From Hydra vulgaris (lineage: Eukaryota > Cnidaria > Hydrozoa > Anthoathecata > Hydridae): 64,000 bases of DNA. Below, one piece after another: positions 53,303 to 63,950 of the stretch (position 1 is its first letter; every line of letters begins with the position of its first letter). Position numbers and translations under genes: made by a program. The notes below the pieces were generated by a model. The model saw only the letters and a program-made list of their open reading frames with translations. It was not told the DNA's origin and searched no databases. The stretch is taken from assembly GCF_038396675.1 (NCBI RefSeq), contig NC_088934.1, positions 37,721,001-37,785,000 of the forward strand. The letters run 5' to 3'.

Positions 53303-53402
53303 ATGGCGTGTTGGCGATAAGATGTTGGCGCTAAGGTCAGTTAGCGCTCATGGTTCAGGCGCAAGGGCGAGCGTGAACAGGTGAACGGGAAACACTTTGG
53401 CA
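53303..53402 (-). repeat. Right terminal inverted repeat of the viral element
   Basis: Complement of the left TIR, ending AACGGGAAACACTTTGGCA at 53402. Shared blocks are GGCGAGCGTGAAC, GCGCTCATGG and TTGGCGCTAAGG. Differences are scattered single bases and short indels. Confidence 0.9.
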
Positions 53403-53415
53403 ACATTCATATATT

Positions 53416-53417
<2 letters not shown>

Positions 53418-53501
<84 letters not shown>

Positions 53502-53510
53502 TATATATAT
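53418..53510. repeat. (TA)n microsatellite right of the virus
   Basis: TA repeat beginning 15 bp after the TIR end. Confidence 0.95.
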
Positions 53511-53516
53511 AATAAA

Positions 53517-53580
53517 GTGTAATTATAGTTATGATAGCAATTTTAGAATTTGAAATATTTAAGTTTCAAAAAAAAATATA
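53517..53580 (+). repeat. PLE-associated terminal repeat, copy B
   Basis: AATTATAGTTATGATAGCAA, TTTTAGAATTTGAAATATTT and AAGTTTCAAAAAA; direct repeat of 9734-9800. It is followed by TA repeats and a hammerhead. Confidence 0.7.
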
Positions 53581-53589
53581 TATATATAC

Positions 53590-53750
<161 letters not shown>

Positions 53751-53783
53751 AATTAGTAAAAACACTTATCTAACTTTTGATTA

Positions 53784-53824
53784 CTTCAACACTGTGTTTC
53801 ACCATCAGTAGTTTCATCAGGAAG
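53784..53824 (-). ncRNA. Type I hammerhead ribozyme (PLE-type), right flank
   Basis: Minus strand: CTTC (stem I), CTGATGA (53820-53814), stem II of ACTA/TGGT type, GAAA (53800-53797), C-ACAGT-G, cleavage triplet GTT, then GAAG closing stem I. Stem III is again two pairs with a three-base loop. It lies downstream of the minus-strand PLE endonuclease remnant at 54000-54250, the expected place in a PLE. Confidence 0.75.
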
Positions 53825-53989
53825 AATGTCTAAACATAAAAAAATTTTGAAATTATAGAAAAATTGTTTCACAGGAAGTTGGGAATTGTTTGAATTAATT
53901 ATTTAATAACTGTAGTATTTTGCAACCAGGAAGTTGCATCAATTACATTAGATAATTAAAAAATCATGAAAAGAATTCTTTAAAGTTAG

Positions 53990-54255
53990 GATAAATTTGG
54001 ACTAGTCATTTGTTTTTATAATTTTTTAAAAGGAACTTATTTTCATGTCTGCATTTAGAAATTAATTTTGATTTTTTATTCAGTAAATTTTCTTGATCTA
54101 AATGAGTGATAATTTCAAACTTTTCTTGTAAAAATAGTATACATTTTTTGGAAATGTTGTTATAGGCAGGCGCAGTTTTTAGGATAGACCAGTTTAATTT
54201 AAAATTAATATTTTTTTCTTTTAGTTGCCAAATATATTTAGACAGCATAGTCTCT
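53990..54255 (-). pseudogene. Penelope-like element: GIY-YIG endonuclease C-terminus
   Basis: Reads LSKYIWQLKEKNINFKLNWS, KCILFLQEKFEII, LLNKKSKLISKCRHENKFLL. This is the conserved C-terminal part of PLE GIY-YIG endonucleases (ExSKxxW...CxLCxxEK...LNxxxExxxxCRHxxK), here with the first Cys pair partly lost. Oriented opposite to the PLE pieces that start at 54313. Confidence 0.75.
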
Positions 54256-54312
54256 TTTGAGTATTTTTATGTTTGAAAAATTGTTTGTGATTGGCATAAC
54301 GTTTTTTTCTAT

Positions 54313-54830
54313 TTGCCGACGGTTTTTCATTTTGGAAATGTTCCGGAATATAAAGAAAAAGTGTATTTTGGAATTAGCGAAACACCTTTTAAAGTTCGGT
54401 ATGCAAGCCACTTAAAATCTTTTAATGCAGTTAGGTACAAAAATGATACAGAGCTATCAAAAGAAGCATGGAGTTTAAAAGTTAATTTTAAAGCTGTTAG
54501 ACTAATTAATCCTGCTAAAAGTGATATTGGAAGAATTTCAAAATCTATTGTATCCAACATTAATTCCGAGCTGAGAAAGAAGCTATTTTTGAACCAATGG
54601 CGAAACACTCAAAATGTTATACATTGGTTTCAAACCATAAAAGAAAAGCAATTCTGTAAGTTCTTAGTCTTTGATGTTAATGATTTTTATCGATCGATTA
54701 ATGAGAACGTACTAAAAAATGCAATGACTTTTGCAGAGCAACATCTACCAATAAATAGCGAACAAGAGTTTTATACACCATGCAAGAAAATCATTATTAT
54801 TTAGCAATCAAACTGCTTGGATTAAGAAAA
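54313..54830 (+). pseudogene. Penelope-like element: EN piece joined to RT N-terminus
   Basis: First the GIY-YIG start (VYFGISETPFKVRYASHLKS ... NDTELSKEAWSLK). Then, in the same frame and without a gap, the N-terminal RT region: NPAKSDIGRISKSIVSNINS, LNQWRNTQNVIHWFQTI and CKFLVFDVNDFYRSINENVL (RT motif A area, where FDVxDFYxSI is typical). In a normal PLE the RT comes first, so this is a head-to-tail junction or deletion product. The frame ends at 54802. Confidence 0.8.
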
Positions 54831-55560
54831 TGGTAGGAAATAGGTTTACAATTGCAAACTGGCATATCATCCAAGTATAAAATCAACAAACGGCAACCAT
54901 AAACGCAAGATAATTTGGTATAATAGTCCTTTCAGTGCAAATGTTGTTACAAAAATAGGTAAATGTTTTTTAAACTTCATCGACCTCCACTTTCCAGTTA
55001 ACCACAGACTTCGTAAAATATTTAATAGAAACACCATTAAAATAAGTTACTCCTGCATGCCAAACATAAAATCCATTATCAACTCTCACAACAAAAGCAT
55101 TTTACATAAGGAGGCAAAAACTAATGAAATGAAATGCATTGAAAAAACCAAATGTTCCATGAACAACCATTGCTTTTCCAACGACATTGTTTATCAGGCC
55201 ACCATCTATTCAAATAATCCAGAATATAAATAAAAAATGTATTTTGGAATTAGCAAAACACCTTTTAAAGTTCGGTATGCAAACCACTTAAAATCTTTTA
55301 ATGCAGTTAGGTACAAGAATAATACAGACCTATCAAAAGAAGTATGGAATTTAAAAGATAATAACTCCACACCTTTTGTCAGATGAAGGGTTGTTAAAAA
55401 ATGCAAACTATACAATCCAACATCAAGAGTTTGTAACCTTTGTTTGAACGAGAAGTTCCAAATTTTGATGTATAAAGGAGAAAACCTACTAAATACAAGA
55501 AGCGAAATAATGTCGAAGTGCAGGCACAAAAATAAGTTCCTTATCTCCTCTTTTGATACC
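54831..55560 (+). pseudogene. Penelope-like element: RT C-terminus, linker and endonuclease
   Basis: Frames give IIWYNSPFSANVVTKIGKCF, HRLRKIFNRNTIKISYSCMP and IINSHNKSILHKEA (RT thumb). Then comes the Cys linker KTKCSMNNHCFSNDIVYQAT, then GIY-YIG (YFGISKTPFKVRYANHLKSF) and its end (LCLNEKFQILMY ... SEIMSKCRHKNKFLI). The central RT is missing between this piece and the one before. Stops at 55231 and 55386. Dead copy. Confidence 0.8.
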
Positions 55561-55710
55561 GAAGATTGATCCTGGTTGGTTTACGTCACGTTTACGTCAC
55601 GTTATACTAAATTTACATATGCGTTAAAATTTAGTTTCCATGAAGTCATTAGAACTCACGCAACCGTAATTCTAATTGTAATTTAACGTTTAATTTTTAA
55701 TTTTGTTTTA

Positions 55711-55754
55711 TATGGCTGATGATTGCCGTTCGGCGTGAAACTTAAAGTTCCATA
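55711..55754 (+). ncRNA. Type I hammerhead ribozyme (PLE-type), downstream of the plus-strand PLE
   Basis: TATGG (stem I), CTGATGA (55716-55722), TTGCC-GTTC-GGCGT (stem II), GAAA (55737-55740), C-TTAAA-G, GTT, CCATA closing stem I with five pairs. All core bases are present. It lies about 150 bp after the endonuclease end, in the PLE 3' region. Confidence 0.85.
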
Positions 55755-56064
55755 ATAAAAGTTTTCTCTTTATTGTTTTTAATTATAATTATAAATCGCT
55801 CTGTTTTGAAATTTATATATAACCAAAATAAATTTCCTAAATATTGAGCACTTTTAAACGAACAAGAGTGTTGTATTATTTTAATACAACACTAAATCAA
55901 ACGATATATATATATATATATATAGTTTTTTTTTTTTTTTACGCAAAAACTTTTGACGTGGACGGACGCGCTTTTGTAAACTAAATTAAAAATGGCTAAA
56001 TTTACCGTTTAGACCTATTAGATATTCATGAGAACACTTTATTAAAAATATTTAACGAGAAGTT
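55755..56064. other. Non-coding AT-rich spacer with a short (TA)n
   Basis: No gene. (TA)10 at 55904-55923 and a poly-T run at 55926-55940. Confidence 0.5.
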
Positions 56065-56277
56065 AGCAGCCATTGCGCAGTGGTTAGAGCTCTGGCTTAA
56101 AACCCAGAGGTCCATGGTTCGACGCCGGCTCTAGCTCAATAAGCAACATTGGTAAGAAAGGAGGCATCATGTTAAATGCTTGAACATCTAGTTAAATGCT
56201 CTTCCACGGTGTTCCGTGATAAGACCGTAAGGACTTCTGGGAGCACCTAAATAACCTAAAAAAAAAAAAAAAAAAAG
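56065..56277 (+). mobile_element. tRNA-derived SINE
   Basis: The head is tRNA-like: box A TTGCGCAGTGGTTAGAGC, an anticodon-type stem CTCTGG/CCAGAG, box B GGTTCGACGCC at 56116-56126. A non-tRNA body follows (TGAACATCTAG ... AGACCGTAAGGACTTC) and an A19 tail ending at 56277. The internal pol III boxes, body and A-tail make it a SINE rather than a tRNA gene. Confidence 0.85.
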
Positions 56278-56280
56278 TTT

Positions 56281-56889
56281 GATAAAATAGAAATTAAGCT
56301 ATTAAATCTTCAAGAAGAAAATATAAAACTGAGAAAAGAAACTAATGAACTAAGGAAATCAGTGGATTTTCTTATGAGAAATATGAAACAATTGTTCAAG
56401 AACTTTCTAAAATGAAAAAAATAGCCAAACTTAACCTCAAACCAAAATGATATTACAAACGTTGAAGTCAAAGACAAACTATCTGAATTGGAAGACAGGA
56501 GCAGATGAAATAACCTAAGGTTTACGGAAATTGAGGAAGATAAAAACGAAACGTGGAAATTAGGCAAGGAAAAGGTTAAAAATGTTTTAAAGAGAAAACT
56601 TGGATTTAAAAGTAATGTTGAAATTGAATGGGCGCACAGGGCGAGGAAAAAAAGTAGCGATGGAAAAAAGTTCAACAGAACCATAATAGTAAAATTTCTA
56701 AACTACAAAGACAAAAAAACTGCGTTGGATAACTATGTTCAGTTAAGATTGTGGAACGATCGACTTTACGTAAACGAAGACTACAGCAAAAGAACTTTAG
56801 AATTGCGAAAGTTATTTAAAGAAGCAAAAGATTTGAGAGCCAAATATGCTAAAGTTGTATATAATAAACTTGTAACGCGCGACTTTTAA
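56281..56889 (+). pseudogene. LINE ORF1p-like protein (copy B)
   Basis: Coiled-coil start (KIEIKLLNLQEENIKLRKET), then LEDRSR with TGA in place of the next Arg codon, NNLRFTEIEEDKNE, EWAHRARKKSSDGKKFNR, TIIVKFLNYKDKK, RLYVNEDYSKRTLELRKLF. It matches copy A's ORF1 in order and spacing. One nonsense codon and at least two frameshifts in the first half. Confidence 0.75.
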
Positions 56890-56969
56890 GAAATTCTTTT
56901 ATCTTAGAGTTAATAATTTTATCTTTGTTATTTATTTTTTTTTAATTTTTATTGTTTTTAAATACAAAA

Positions 56970-59518
56970 ATGGATTCAAATCGCTCTAAGAAATTTGATA
57001 TTTTCAAATTTAATGACTTTATACTTAACAAAGAGTCCGATCCGGATCAAAGTTATTTTAGTGAAACAGATGCTTTACAAAGCAATTGCAGCTATGTTTA
57101 TACTTTTGAAATAATTGAATTTCTTGAGTGTGATAAATTTAATGCAATTTGTTTAAATACAAGAAGTTTAAAAAAAATTTTGAAAATCTTTGCAATAGTT
57201 TTAGGAAAATCTAACTATTTTGAGTGTAATTTGCCTAACTGAAACCTGGTGTAGTTCTGATGACTCAAATTTAGATAATAATTTTAAAATACCGGGCTAA
57301 AATTTAATTTCATTGGGGCGGAAAACAAATAAACGCGACCGTGGTTTAATTATTTATGTAAAAGAAAACCTACAGAATTTTGTTAGACATGACATGAGTA
57401 TTTTGACCTCAATATAGAGGTTTTAACAATTGAAATATTGATTAAGAAAACTAAAAACATTGTAATTAGCTGTAGTTTATGACATCAATTTTCCCAAAGT
57501 AGAAATAAATTACAAACATAAAAAAATTGAATCGTCATTGATTACTAAGGGTATTCTAACATCTTCTAAAATTAAACAAAGACTTTGTATTAAATATTTA
57601 AAATCAAAAACAATTGAGAGTAAGACCATTTATAAAAATTGCGTAAGACCATTTGAACGCCTTAGGAAAAATTCAAAATCCATATACTATCCTAATTTAC
57701 TTGAAAAATACAAACTAAACTTAAAACGCACTTGACAATTAATAAACGAAATTACGGGTAGCACTAAAAAAATATCGCATTCTTTGCCCTCATTTATTAA
57801 AGCAGATGATAATTTTTTTCTTGATCAAAAAACAATTGCTTCCGAATTTAATAAATATTTTGTATCTGTAGGACAAAATCTAGCCGAAAAAATTCCAAGC
57901 ACTAAAAAATTAATAAAGGCAACATATGACCTTCTAAACTCGTATCTAAATTTTTTTGATTTGTCTTTTAAGGAGTTTGAAAGTGCCAGTAAATTGCTAA
58001 AGTCAAATAAAGCATTTGGTCCAGATGATATCAATAGGAATGTTATTATAAACTGTTTTGACGTTTTAAAAGACATACTTTTTCAAATTTTTAAATACTC
58101 TATTAATCAGGGAGTTTTTCCTGATGATTTAAAAATAGAAAAAATTATTTCTATATTTAAAGAAGGAGAAAAAACGAATGTAAAACACTATCGTCCAATT
58201 TCTATACTCTCTGTTTTGTCTAAAATTTTAGAAAGAATTTTGTACAACAGATTATACAATCACCTTTTATCAAACAATTTAACATGCAATATGGATTTAA
58301 AAAAAATAATTCAACAGAGCATGCTATTTTTTAGCTTACAAGAAGTATATCAGACTCATTTAGTAATTCTAAATTCATATTGGGGATATTTATTGATTTA
58401 GCGAAAGCGTTTGATACCATTAATCATTAAATTCTTGCTAAAAAATTAAAATGTTATGGTATAAAAGGCAATGTTCTAAAACGGTTAAAAGATTATTTAA
58501 CTAATCGTAAACAATTTGTTTACGCCAATGAAACATTATCATCAAACTTGTTAAATATTACATGTGGAGTTCCTCAAGGATCCATATTAGAACCTCTTCT
58601 TTTCCTTAATTATATTAATGATTTATGCGAAGCCTCGGATTTAATAACAATTATGTTTGCTGGCGACACTAATTTATTTATGTCTCACAAAAGCATTCCT
58701 ACTTTATTTAATTGCGTGACACCGAGTTAATCAAAACATCTAACTGGTTTAAGACTAACAAATTATCTCTTAACATTGATAACACTAAATGGGTTCTTTT
58801 CCATCTTCTTATCAAAAAACATAAACTGCCAATTAACATGCCTCATCTTCTTATTGACAATATACAAATTAAACAAGTAACAGTAACCAACTTTCTAGGT
58901 GTTTGTATAGATGAAAATCTTACATGGAAAAGTCACATTATAAACTTATCAGGTAAAACCTCAAAAAGTATAGAAATATTGTACAAAGCAAGAAATGTTT
59001 TAAATAAACGTACTTTTGTACAATTATATCACTCATTTGTTCATTGTCACATAAACTATGCAAACATTGCTTGGGGTAGTGCAAAGAAAATTAAACTTAA
59101 CCCTCTTTATTGTCAGCAGAAGCATGTAGCGTGTCATATATTTTAAAGACCGTTATACTCATGCCAAGCCTCTATTATTTGAAATGAAAGTTTTTAATAA
59201 TGTGATCTTAACATTTTTAATATTCTTTGTTTTATGTTTAAATGTAAAACCAATTCATCCCCGATTTCTTTCCACAATTTATATTCATTGAAAGATAAAA
59301 ATAAATACATTTTACGCAATGATATTTTTATTAAGCAGCCCATTTTTCAAACAAATCTTTTTAAGTTTTGTATTGATTATCGCGGACCTTTCTTATGGAA
59401 TAAAACAGTTTTGAAAAATTTTACTAAGGATTTTATTCATCAAAGTAACTACTTTTCTTTTAAACGAAAGCTCAAAGAACTCATTTTTACAATCGAAGAT
59501 GTAACAATACACTTTTGA
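56970..59518 (+). pseudogene. LINE ORF2: endonuclease-RT (copy B)
   Basis: The ORF2 start is MDSNRSKKFDIFKF. The endonuclease is mostly deleted: after a short fragment (CNLPN, then TWCSSDDSN) the text jumps to the RT linker at 57500. RT: KHYRPISILSVLSKILERIL, DLAKAFDTINH, CGVPQGSILEPLLFLNYIND and MFAGDTNLFM, where catalytic FADD is FAGD. The C-terminal connection domain shows FLGVCIDENLTWKSHI. Stops and frameshifts at about 57240, 57735, 58400, 58730 and 59146. Inactive. Confidence 0.85.
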
Positions 59519-59590
59519 TATTTTTTTTTAGTGATCTTTCTTTTTACCCCCTATTTAATCTCAATAATCTCAACATATTAGATTACGAAA

Positions 59591-60897
59591 AAAAACAATT
59601 ACATTATAAATGTCTTTAATATCATTTTTCAAAATAACTATATTCCAATAATCAATAAACTAACACGAATAACTAGGGAAAGTGCAACTTTTTTAGATCA
59701 AATTATTACAAATGAATTTATAAATAAAAAAATAAGGACGGGAATATTTAAGTCTGAGATTTCTGATCACTTTCCGATTTTTATTTTATCCCCAAAAAGC
59801 AGAAATGACGATCAAAATATGAGAAAAAAATAGTTAAAACACGTTTAGTAAACGAACCTTCCATTAGTCATTTTCATAATCTTCTATCCTATGTTAACTG
59901 GAATACCCTTCAATTTAATCTAAAGACTAATAAAGCGTATAATATATTTCTCACTGAATTTCTTAATTTTTATAGCAAGGCATTTCCAGTAGTTACTAAA
60001 GTAATCAAGACTAAAACACTTCTAGACCCCTGGATAACAAGGGGTATTCTTAAATCTTCTAAAAAAACAACGTTTATATAATAAGTTTCTTAAAAAAAGA
60101 ACTCTCAAAAAAGAAAACAATTACAAAAATAATAAACGGCTGTTTAAATCAATTTTAAAGCGCTCAAAAAAACATTACTATTCTGATCAATTATTAAAAC
60201 ACAAAATTGATTCCAAAAAAACGTGGAATATTATTAATGAGGTAATCGGAAAAAAAAAATTATACAGAAATTTACTTCCTAAAAGTCTTAAAATAAATAA
60301 TATTCGTATTATAAATAAATCCTTAGTAACTGAAGCTTTAAATCAGTTTTTTGTAAATATAGGGCCTACTTTATCATAAAATATAAAAACTACTCAAGTA
60401 AGTTTCGATTCATACTTAATCTCAACCAACACTAGATCTATGTCTAATTATAAACTTACAGAAAAAGAATTATTAGACGCAGTCTCTTTATAAAAGCCTT
60501 ATAAATCTTTCGGATTTGATAATATAAGTAGTAACGTCATTATCAAATCAATTAAACATACACAATTCCACTATTGCACATTTTTAATTTATCTTTACAA
60601 CAAGGTGTTTTTCCTGATAACCTAAAAATTGCAAAAGTCATTCCAATATTAAAATTAGGTGATCCTTCTGATATTGCCAATTATAGACCAATCTCAATAC
60701 TTTCTCGTTTTTCTAAAATATTAGAGCGGGTTATGTATAATAGACTATATTCTTTTTTAAATGTTAATAATATTCTTTATCATAAACAGTTTGGGTTTAA
60801 ATCTGGTCATCCCACAGAGCATGCAATCACTCATCTTGTTCATTATATATATAAACCAATTAAAAAAGACAAGTATACCCTGGGGGTGTTCATAAAA
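59591..60897 (+). pseudogene. Third CR1-like LINE, truncated (copy C)
   Basis: 5'-truncated: starts inside the endonuclease (INKLTRITRESATFLDQIIT; EISDHFPIFIL), then the linker and RT fingers (IANYRPISILSRFSKILERV; QFGFKSGHPTEHAITHLVHY). It ends at TLGVFI, exactly where the catalytic D motif should follow, and runs into the 170-bp repeat. So the RT core is missing. Confidence 0.8.
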
Positions 60898-61066
60898 AGC
60901 TAAATATTGTAAAACATTTTATATTTTATTTATATTTTGCATTTTCTTTGAAAATGTTATTTTATAATGATGCGTTTTTCGGGGCTTAATGATAAGACTA
61001 ATTTTGTCTTCTTCTAGCCCCAGTCATGTAAATTTTTCTTTTATTAATTACGATTGTAAAATTTTT
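60894..61066 (+). repeat. 170-bp dispersed repeat, copy 2
   Basis: AAAAGCTAAATATTGTAAAA to ATTACGATTGTAAAATTTTT, matching 1056-1226. The junction with the LINE is at the AAAAGC where RT similarity ends. Confidence 0.7.
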
Positions 61067-62265
61067 AATCAAGACGTTTTTTTCAAGAATTAAATATAAT
61101 TATAGTTATGATAATATAGTTATGATGATAATATATATAATTTATCCGAACCGAAATACAATTGACAGTTGTTGTACTGTTGAAATGTATTTGTTTAGTA
61201 TATAAACAATGACTCAATATTAATTCACTTATGAAATAAGTAATTTACAAAAATTTAATATATTTTTTTACCACATATTTACAAAATGATAATAGCGATT
61301 GGTTTTTTAACTTCAAGTTTGCTTTCAAGACTGGCTTTACCTAACTACAAAAAACGACTTGAAACCTGATTTCTCATGAACGATATCATTTAAGGTTTGT
61401 TTCTTGCATTACACTTTAGTCAGATTTCAGATATGAAGTATAACTTGAAAATTCAAGTTCGCTTCTTGCATCCGGAAAAGATTTTTGCTTTTTCAAGTTG
61501 GCTTTTCTAGTCTAACTTGAGTTTCAAGTTGAGTAAACTTGAAAACGGCCAGTTTTTAAGTATAGCTAAAGTTTAAGTTCGCTCTTTGCATTTGCTCAAG
61601 TCAAGTTTCAGCCTTGAAGTATGACTTCAAATTTCAAGTTTGCTTCTTGCCTTCCTCCCTAACAATATTAAATGGCTTCTTATTGAAATTGCGCTTAAGA
61701 CAAATGGCGCTGAAAATAAATGGCGTCAAACCATTTATCAGTCATCAATTAATTTCGACTGAGTAAAAACTGCTCTAGGGTAGAGCGGAGCATATCGGGA
61801 CAGTGGGCATAACGGGACTGTTATGCCTGAAGCCTTATATCTAAGCTAAGAATTTTTTTTTTTCAAATATTTTTTTTGGTAAAACTTGTAATAAATTTTT
61901 GTTTAAATTTACTGTTGAAATATTATTATTATCATTATTATTATTAAAATTATTATTAAATTTTAAATTTACTGTTAAATTATTGTTACTATTATTATTA
62001 TTAAAATTACGAATTTGCTTTATATATGAAAAGTTTATATTTGCAAGCAATATTTGTTATACTCTTTCAGAATAAAGTTTTAAAAAACTGAATTTTTTGA
62101 AAGTATTATTTTCAATAAAATGACTTTCGTGCGGAATCAAATGCAGTTTTAGCTGTGAGTAAAAAGGAACTTAGAATTAGAAAAGCTGCTGGTACTTATG
62201 GCATGTTTAAGTTTGCTCTACATGGGCAAATTGCTAATAGACCAGCTCATCCCAGATAGCATGAA
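61067..62265. other. Non-coding; second copy of the GCAAGAAGCGA repeat
   Basis: 61285-61665 carries the inverted counterpart of the repeat at 8846 (AAGTTCGCTTCTTGC, CTTCAAATTTCAAGTTTGC). 61090-61135 repeats ATTATAGTTATGATA, a word of the PLE-associated repeat. 61915-62005 is ATT/TTA trinucleotide-rich. No gene seen; the minus-strand frame at 61841-62050 is Asn-rich low complexity. Confidence 0.45.
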
Positions 62266-62507
62266 CACGTTGGCCCGACGTCGGGCCAACGTGTTTTATA
62301 TCAGCTAGAAAAATTACGTCGGTATAACGTAGGAAAAACAACGTTTTAAATGTGCGTTGTGGTTTTCTGCGCTTAGGATGCTCAATAATTGAGTAAACAA
62401 AACGCAGAAAACCACAATGCACATTTAAAACATAGTATTTCCTACGTTATGCTGACGTAAATATTTTAGCCAAATATAACACGTCGGCCCGACGTCGGGC
62501 CAACGTG
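62266..62507. mobile_element. 242-bp MITE with GC-rich palindromic ends
   Basis: Begins with the self-complementary 28-mer CACGTTGGCCCGAC/GTCGGGCCAACGTG and ends with nearly the same sequence (one change). The two halves are inverted copies over about 100 bp (TTACGTCGGTATAACGTAGG on one side, CCTACGTTATGCTGACGTAA on the other). No coding capacity. Confidence 0.9.
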
Positions 62508-62620
62508 CGCTAATTTTTCTAGTTTTCTCATTATTGTGTTAATTTTTAAACAACTGAACAATTATTGTTCCGTTGTTCAATTATTTGTAGTTTTTTTATT
62601 ATTATTATTATTTTTTGTTT

Positions 62621-62720
62621 CAAAAACTTACTTCTATACTTAATAAATAGTGTACACAATTAAAATATTTAAATATTTTAATTGTGTACACTATTTATTA
62701 AGTATAGAAGTAAGTTTTTG
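62621..62720. repeat. Perfect 100-bp palindrome
   Basis: CAAAAACTTACTTCTATACT at the start, exact complement at the end, axis between 62670 and 62671 (ATATTT|AAATAT). I checked all 50 pairs by eye and found no mismatch. No loop. Confidence 0.95.
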
Positions 62721-62752
62721 TAGTATTGTATGGAAAAGGTTGTAGTAGTAAA

Positions 62753-62891
62753 AGTATGGAAAAAGTTTGCCAATGTTATATGTTTAATTAAACATAGTAT
62801 TTAAATACAAAAATGACCGTAATTACGGTCATTTTTGCATTTTTAATAAAAACTGTAAAAGAAAAATTCTTGGCAAATTTTTTCCATACTT
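62753..62891. mobile_element. 139-bp MITE with inner palindrome
   Basis: Ends AGTATGGAAAAAGTTTGCC and its complement GGCAAATTTTTTCCATACT. Inside lies the perfect 30-bp palindrome CAAAAATGACCGTAA/TTACGGTCATTTTTG at 62808-62837. Confidence 0.8.
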
Positions 62892-63254
62892 TTGGCATAC
62901 TTAATTTGTTACTTTTTTTTATTACGTTTTTTTTACGTTTACATATAATTTTTTGTAGTTTTTTTTTTTACGTTTTTTACTTTTTTTAAAACTTTTTATT
63001 ACGTTTATGCATTGAGTATAAAGGTATAAAAAATGGAAGCGAAACTGGTTATTTTTGCGAACTGTTTATTTTTAATTAAGTTTACGTTTATACGTTGTTT
63101 TTTTTTCATTGTTTTTATTGTATTTTTTTATTATGTTTAGGCGTTGTAAATATGAGATATGGAAATAAACCATGCTCAATAATTTTGCGAGCACGTTGTT
63201 AATAATGTTTTAATAGTTTTACAAAACAGTTAATTATAAGTTTTGTATAAAAGT

Positions 63255-63472
63255 TATAATTAAATGTTATAAAAGTATTAATATATTATATATATGTTAT
63301 AAAAGTATTATTATGTTAAATATATGTTATAAAAGTATTAATATATTATATATATGTTATAAAAGTATTAATATATTATATATATGTTATAAAAGTATTA
63401 ATATATTATATATATGCAATAAAAGTATTAATATATATTATTATATATTTTATAAAAGTATTAATATAAGTG
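63255..63472. repeat. Tandem repeat, ~28-30-bp units
   Basis: About seven units of GTTATAAAAGTATTAATATA + TTATATAT. The frame at 63313-63537 is a by-product. Confidence 0.85.
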
Positions 63473-63738
63473 GTTTTACGATAAACAAAACAGTTTGTAT
63501 CACGCGAAGAAGTGGACGAAAGATTGATTTAAGTTAAAATAGTCAACACAAACAAATTGTAAGTTTCTTGAAATGTTTTTATACATTTTACTTTAATTGT
63601 ACTATTTACAAAATAGTTATTTAAGGATTATTTTAATTATTATATAAAAATCTCAAACAATACGCTTTTGTAATTATGTATTTGATTTATTAATTTATAA
63701 ATTAATAAATCCAAAACAAAATTACAAAAGCATATTCA

Positions 63739-63950
63739 GGCCCGTACCGTGAATTTTTTTTAATGAAGGAGGGGGGGGGGGGGGGGGGGGCGTTTTTGAA
63801 ACAAGAGGCAGTTTTTGGTAGCAAATAAATATATTGTTTGATTTTATAACAAAATTTATGTAAAACAGAGGGCAATTGGTAGAAAAAAAGGGCAATTGCA
63901 AAAAAGGGGGGTCGATAGCACCCGACCCCCCCCCCCCTCACGGTACGGCC
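63739..63950. mobile_element. MITE with GGCCGTACCGTGA ends
   Basis: Left GGCCCGTACCGTGA at 63739-63752, right TCACGGTACGGCC at 63938-63950. A long G-run (about 63770-63790) near the left end is mirrored by a C-run (about 63925-63937) near the right. No gene; the minus-strand frame inside is low complexity. Confidence 0.8.

Larger units (their letters stand above)
56281..59590 (+). mobile_element. CR1-like non-LTR retrotransposon, copy B
   Basis: Same organisation as copy A but on the plus strand: ORF1 (56281-56889), ORF2 (56970-59518). The 5' end is cut by or abuts the SINE tail. Decayed throughout. Confidence 0.8.

Noticed and set aside
56065..56140. Functional tRNA gene
   Set aside because: The anticodon loop is one base too long, the acceptor ends do not pair, and a SINE body with an A-tail follows.
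63255..63472. CRISPR-like array
   Set aside because: The units are contiguous AT-rich tandem repeats without distinct spacers, in a eukaryotic context.
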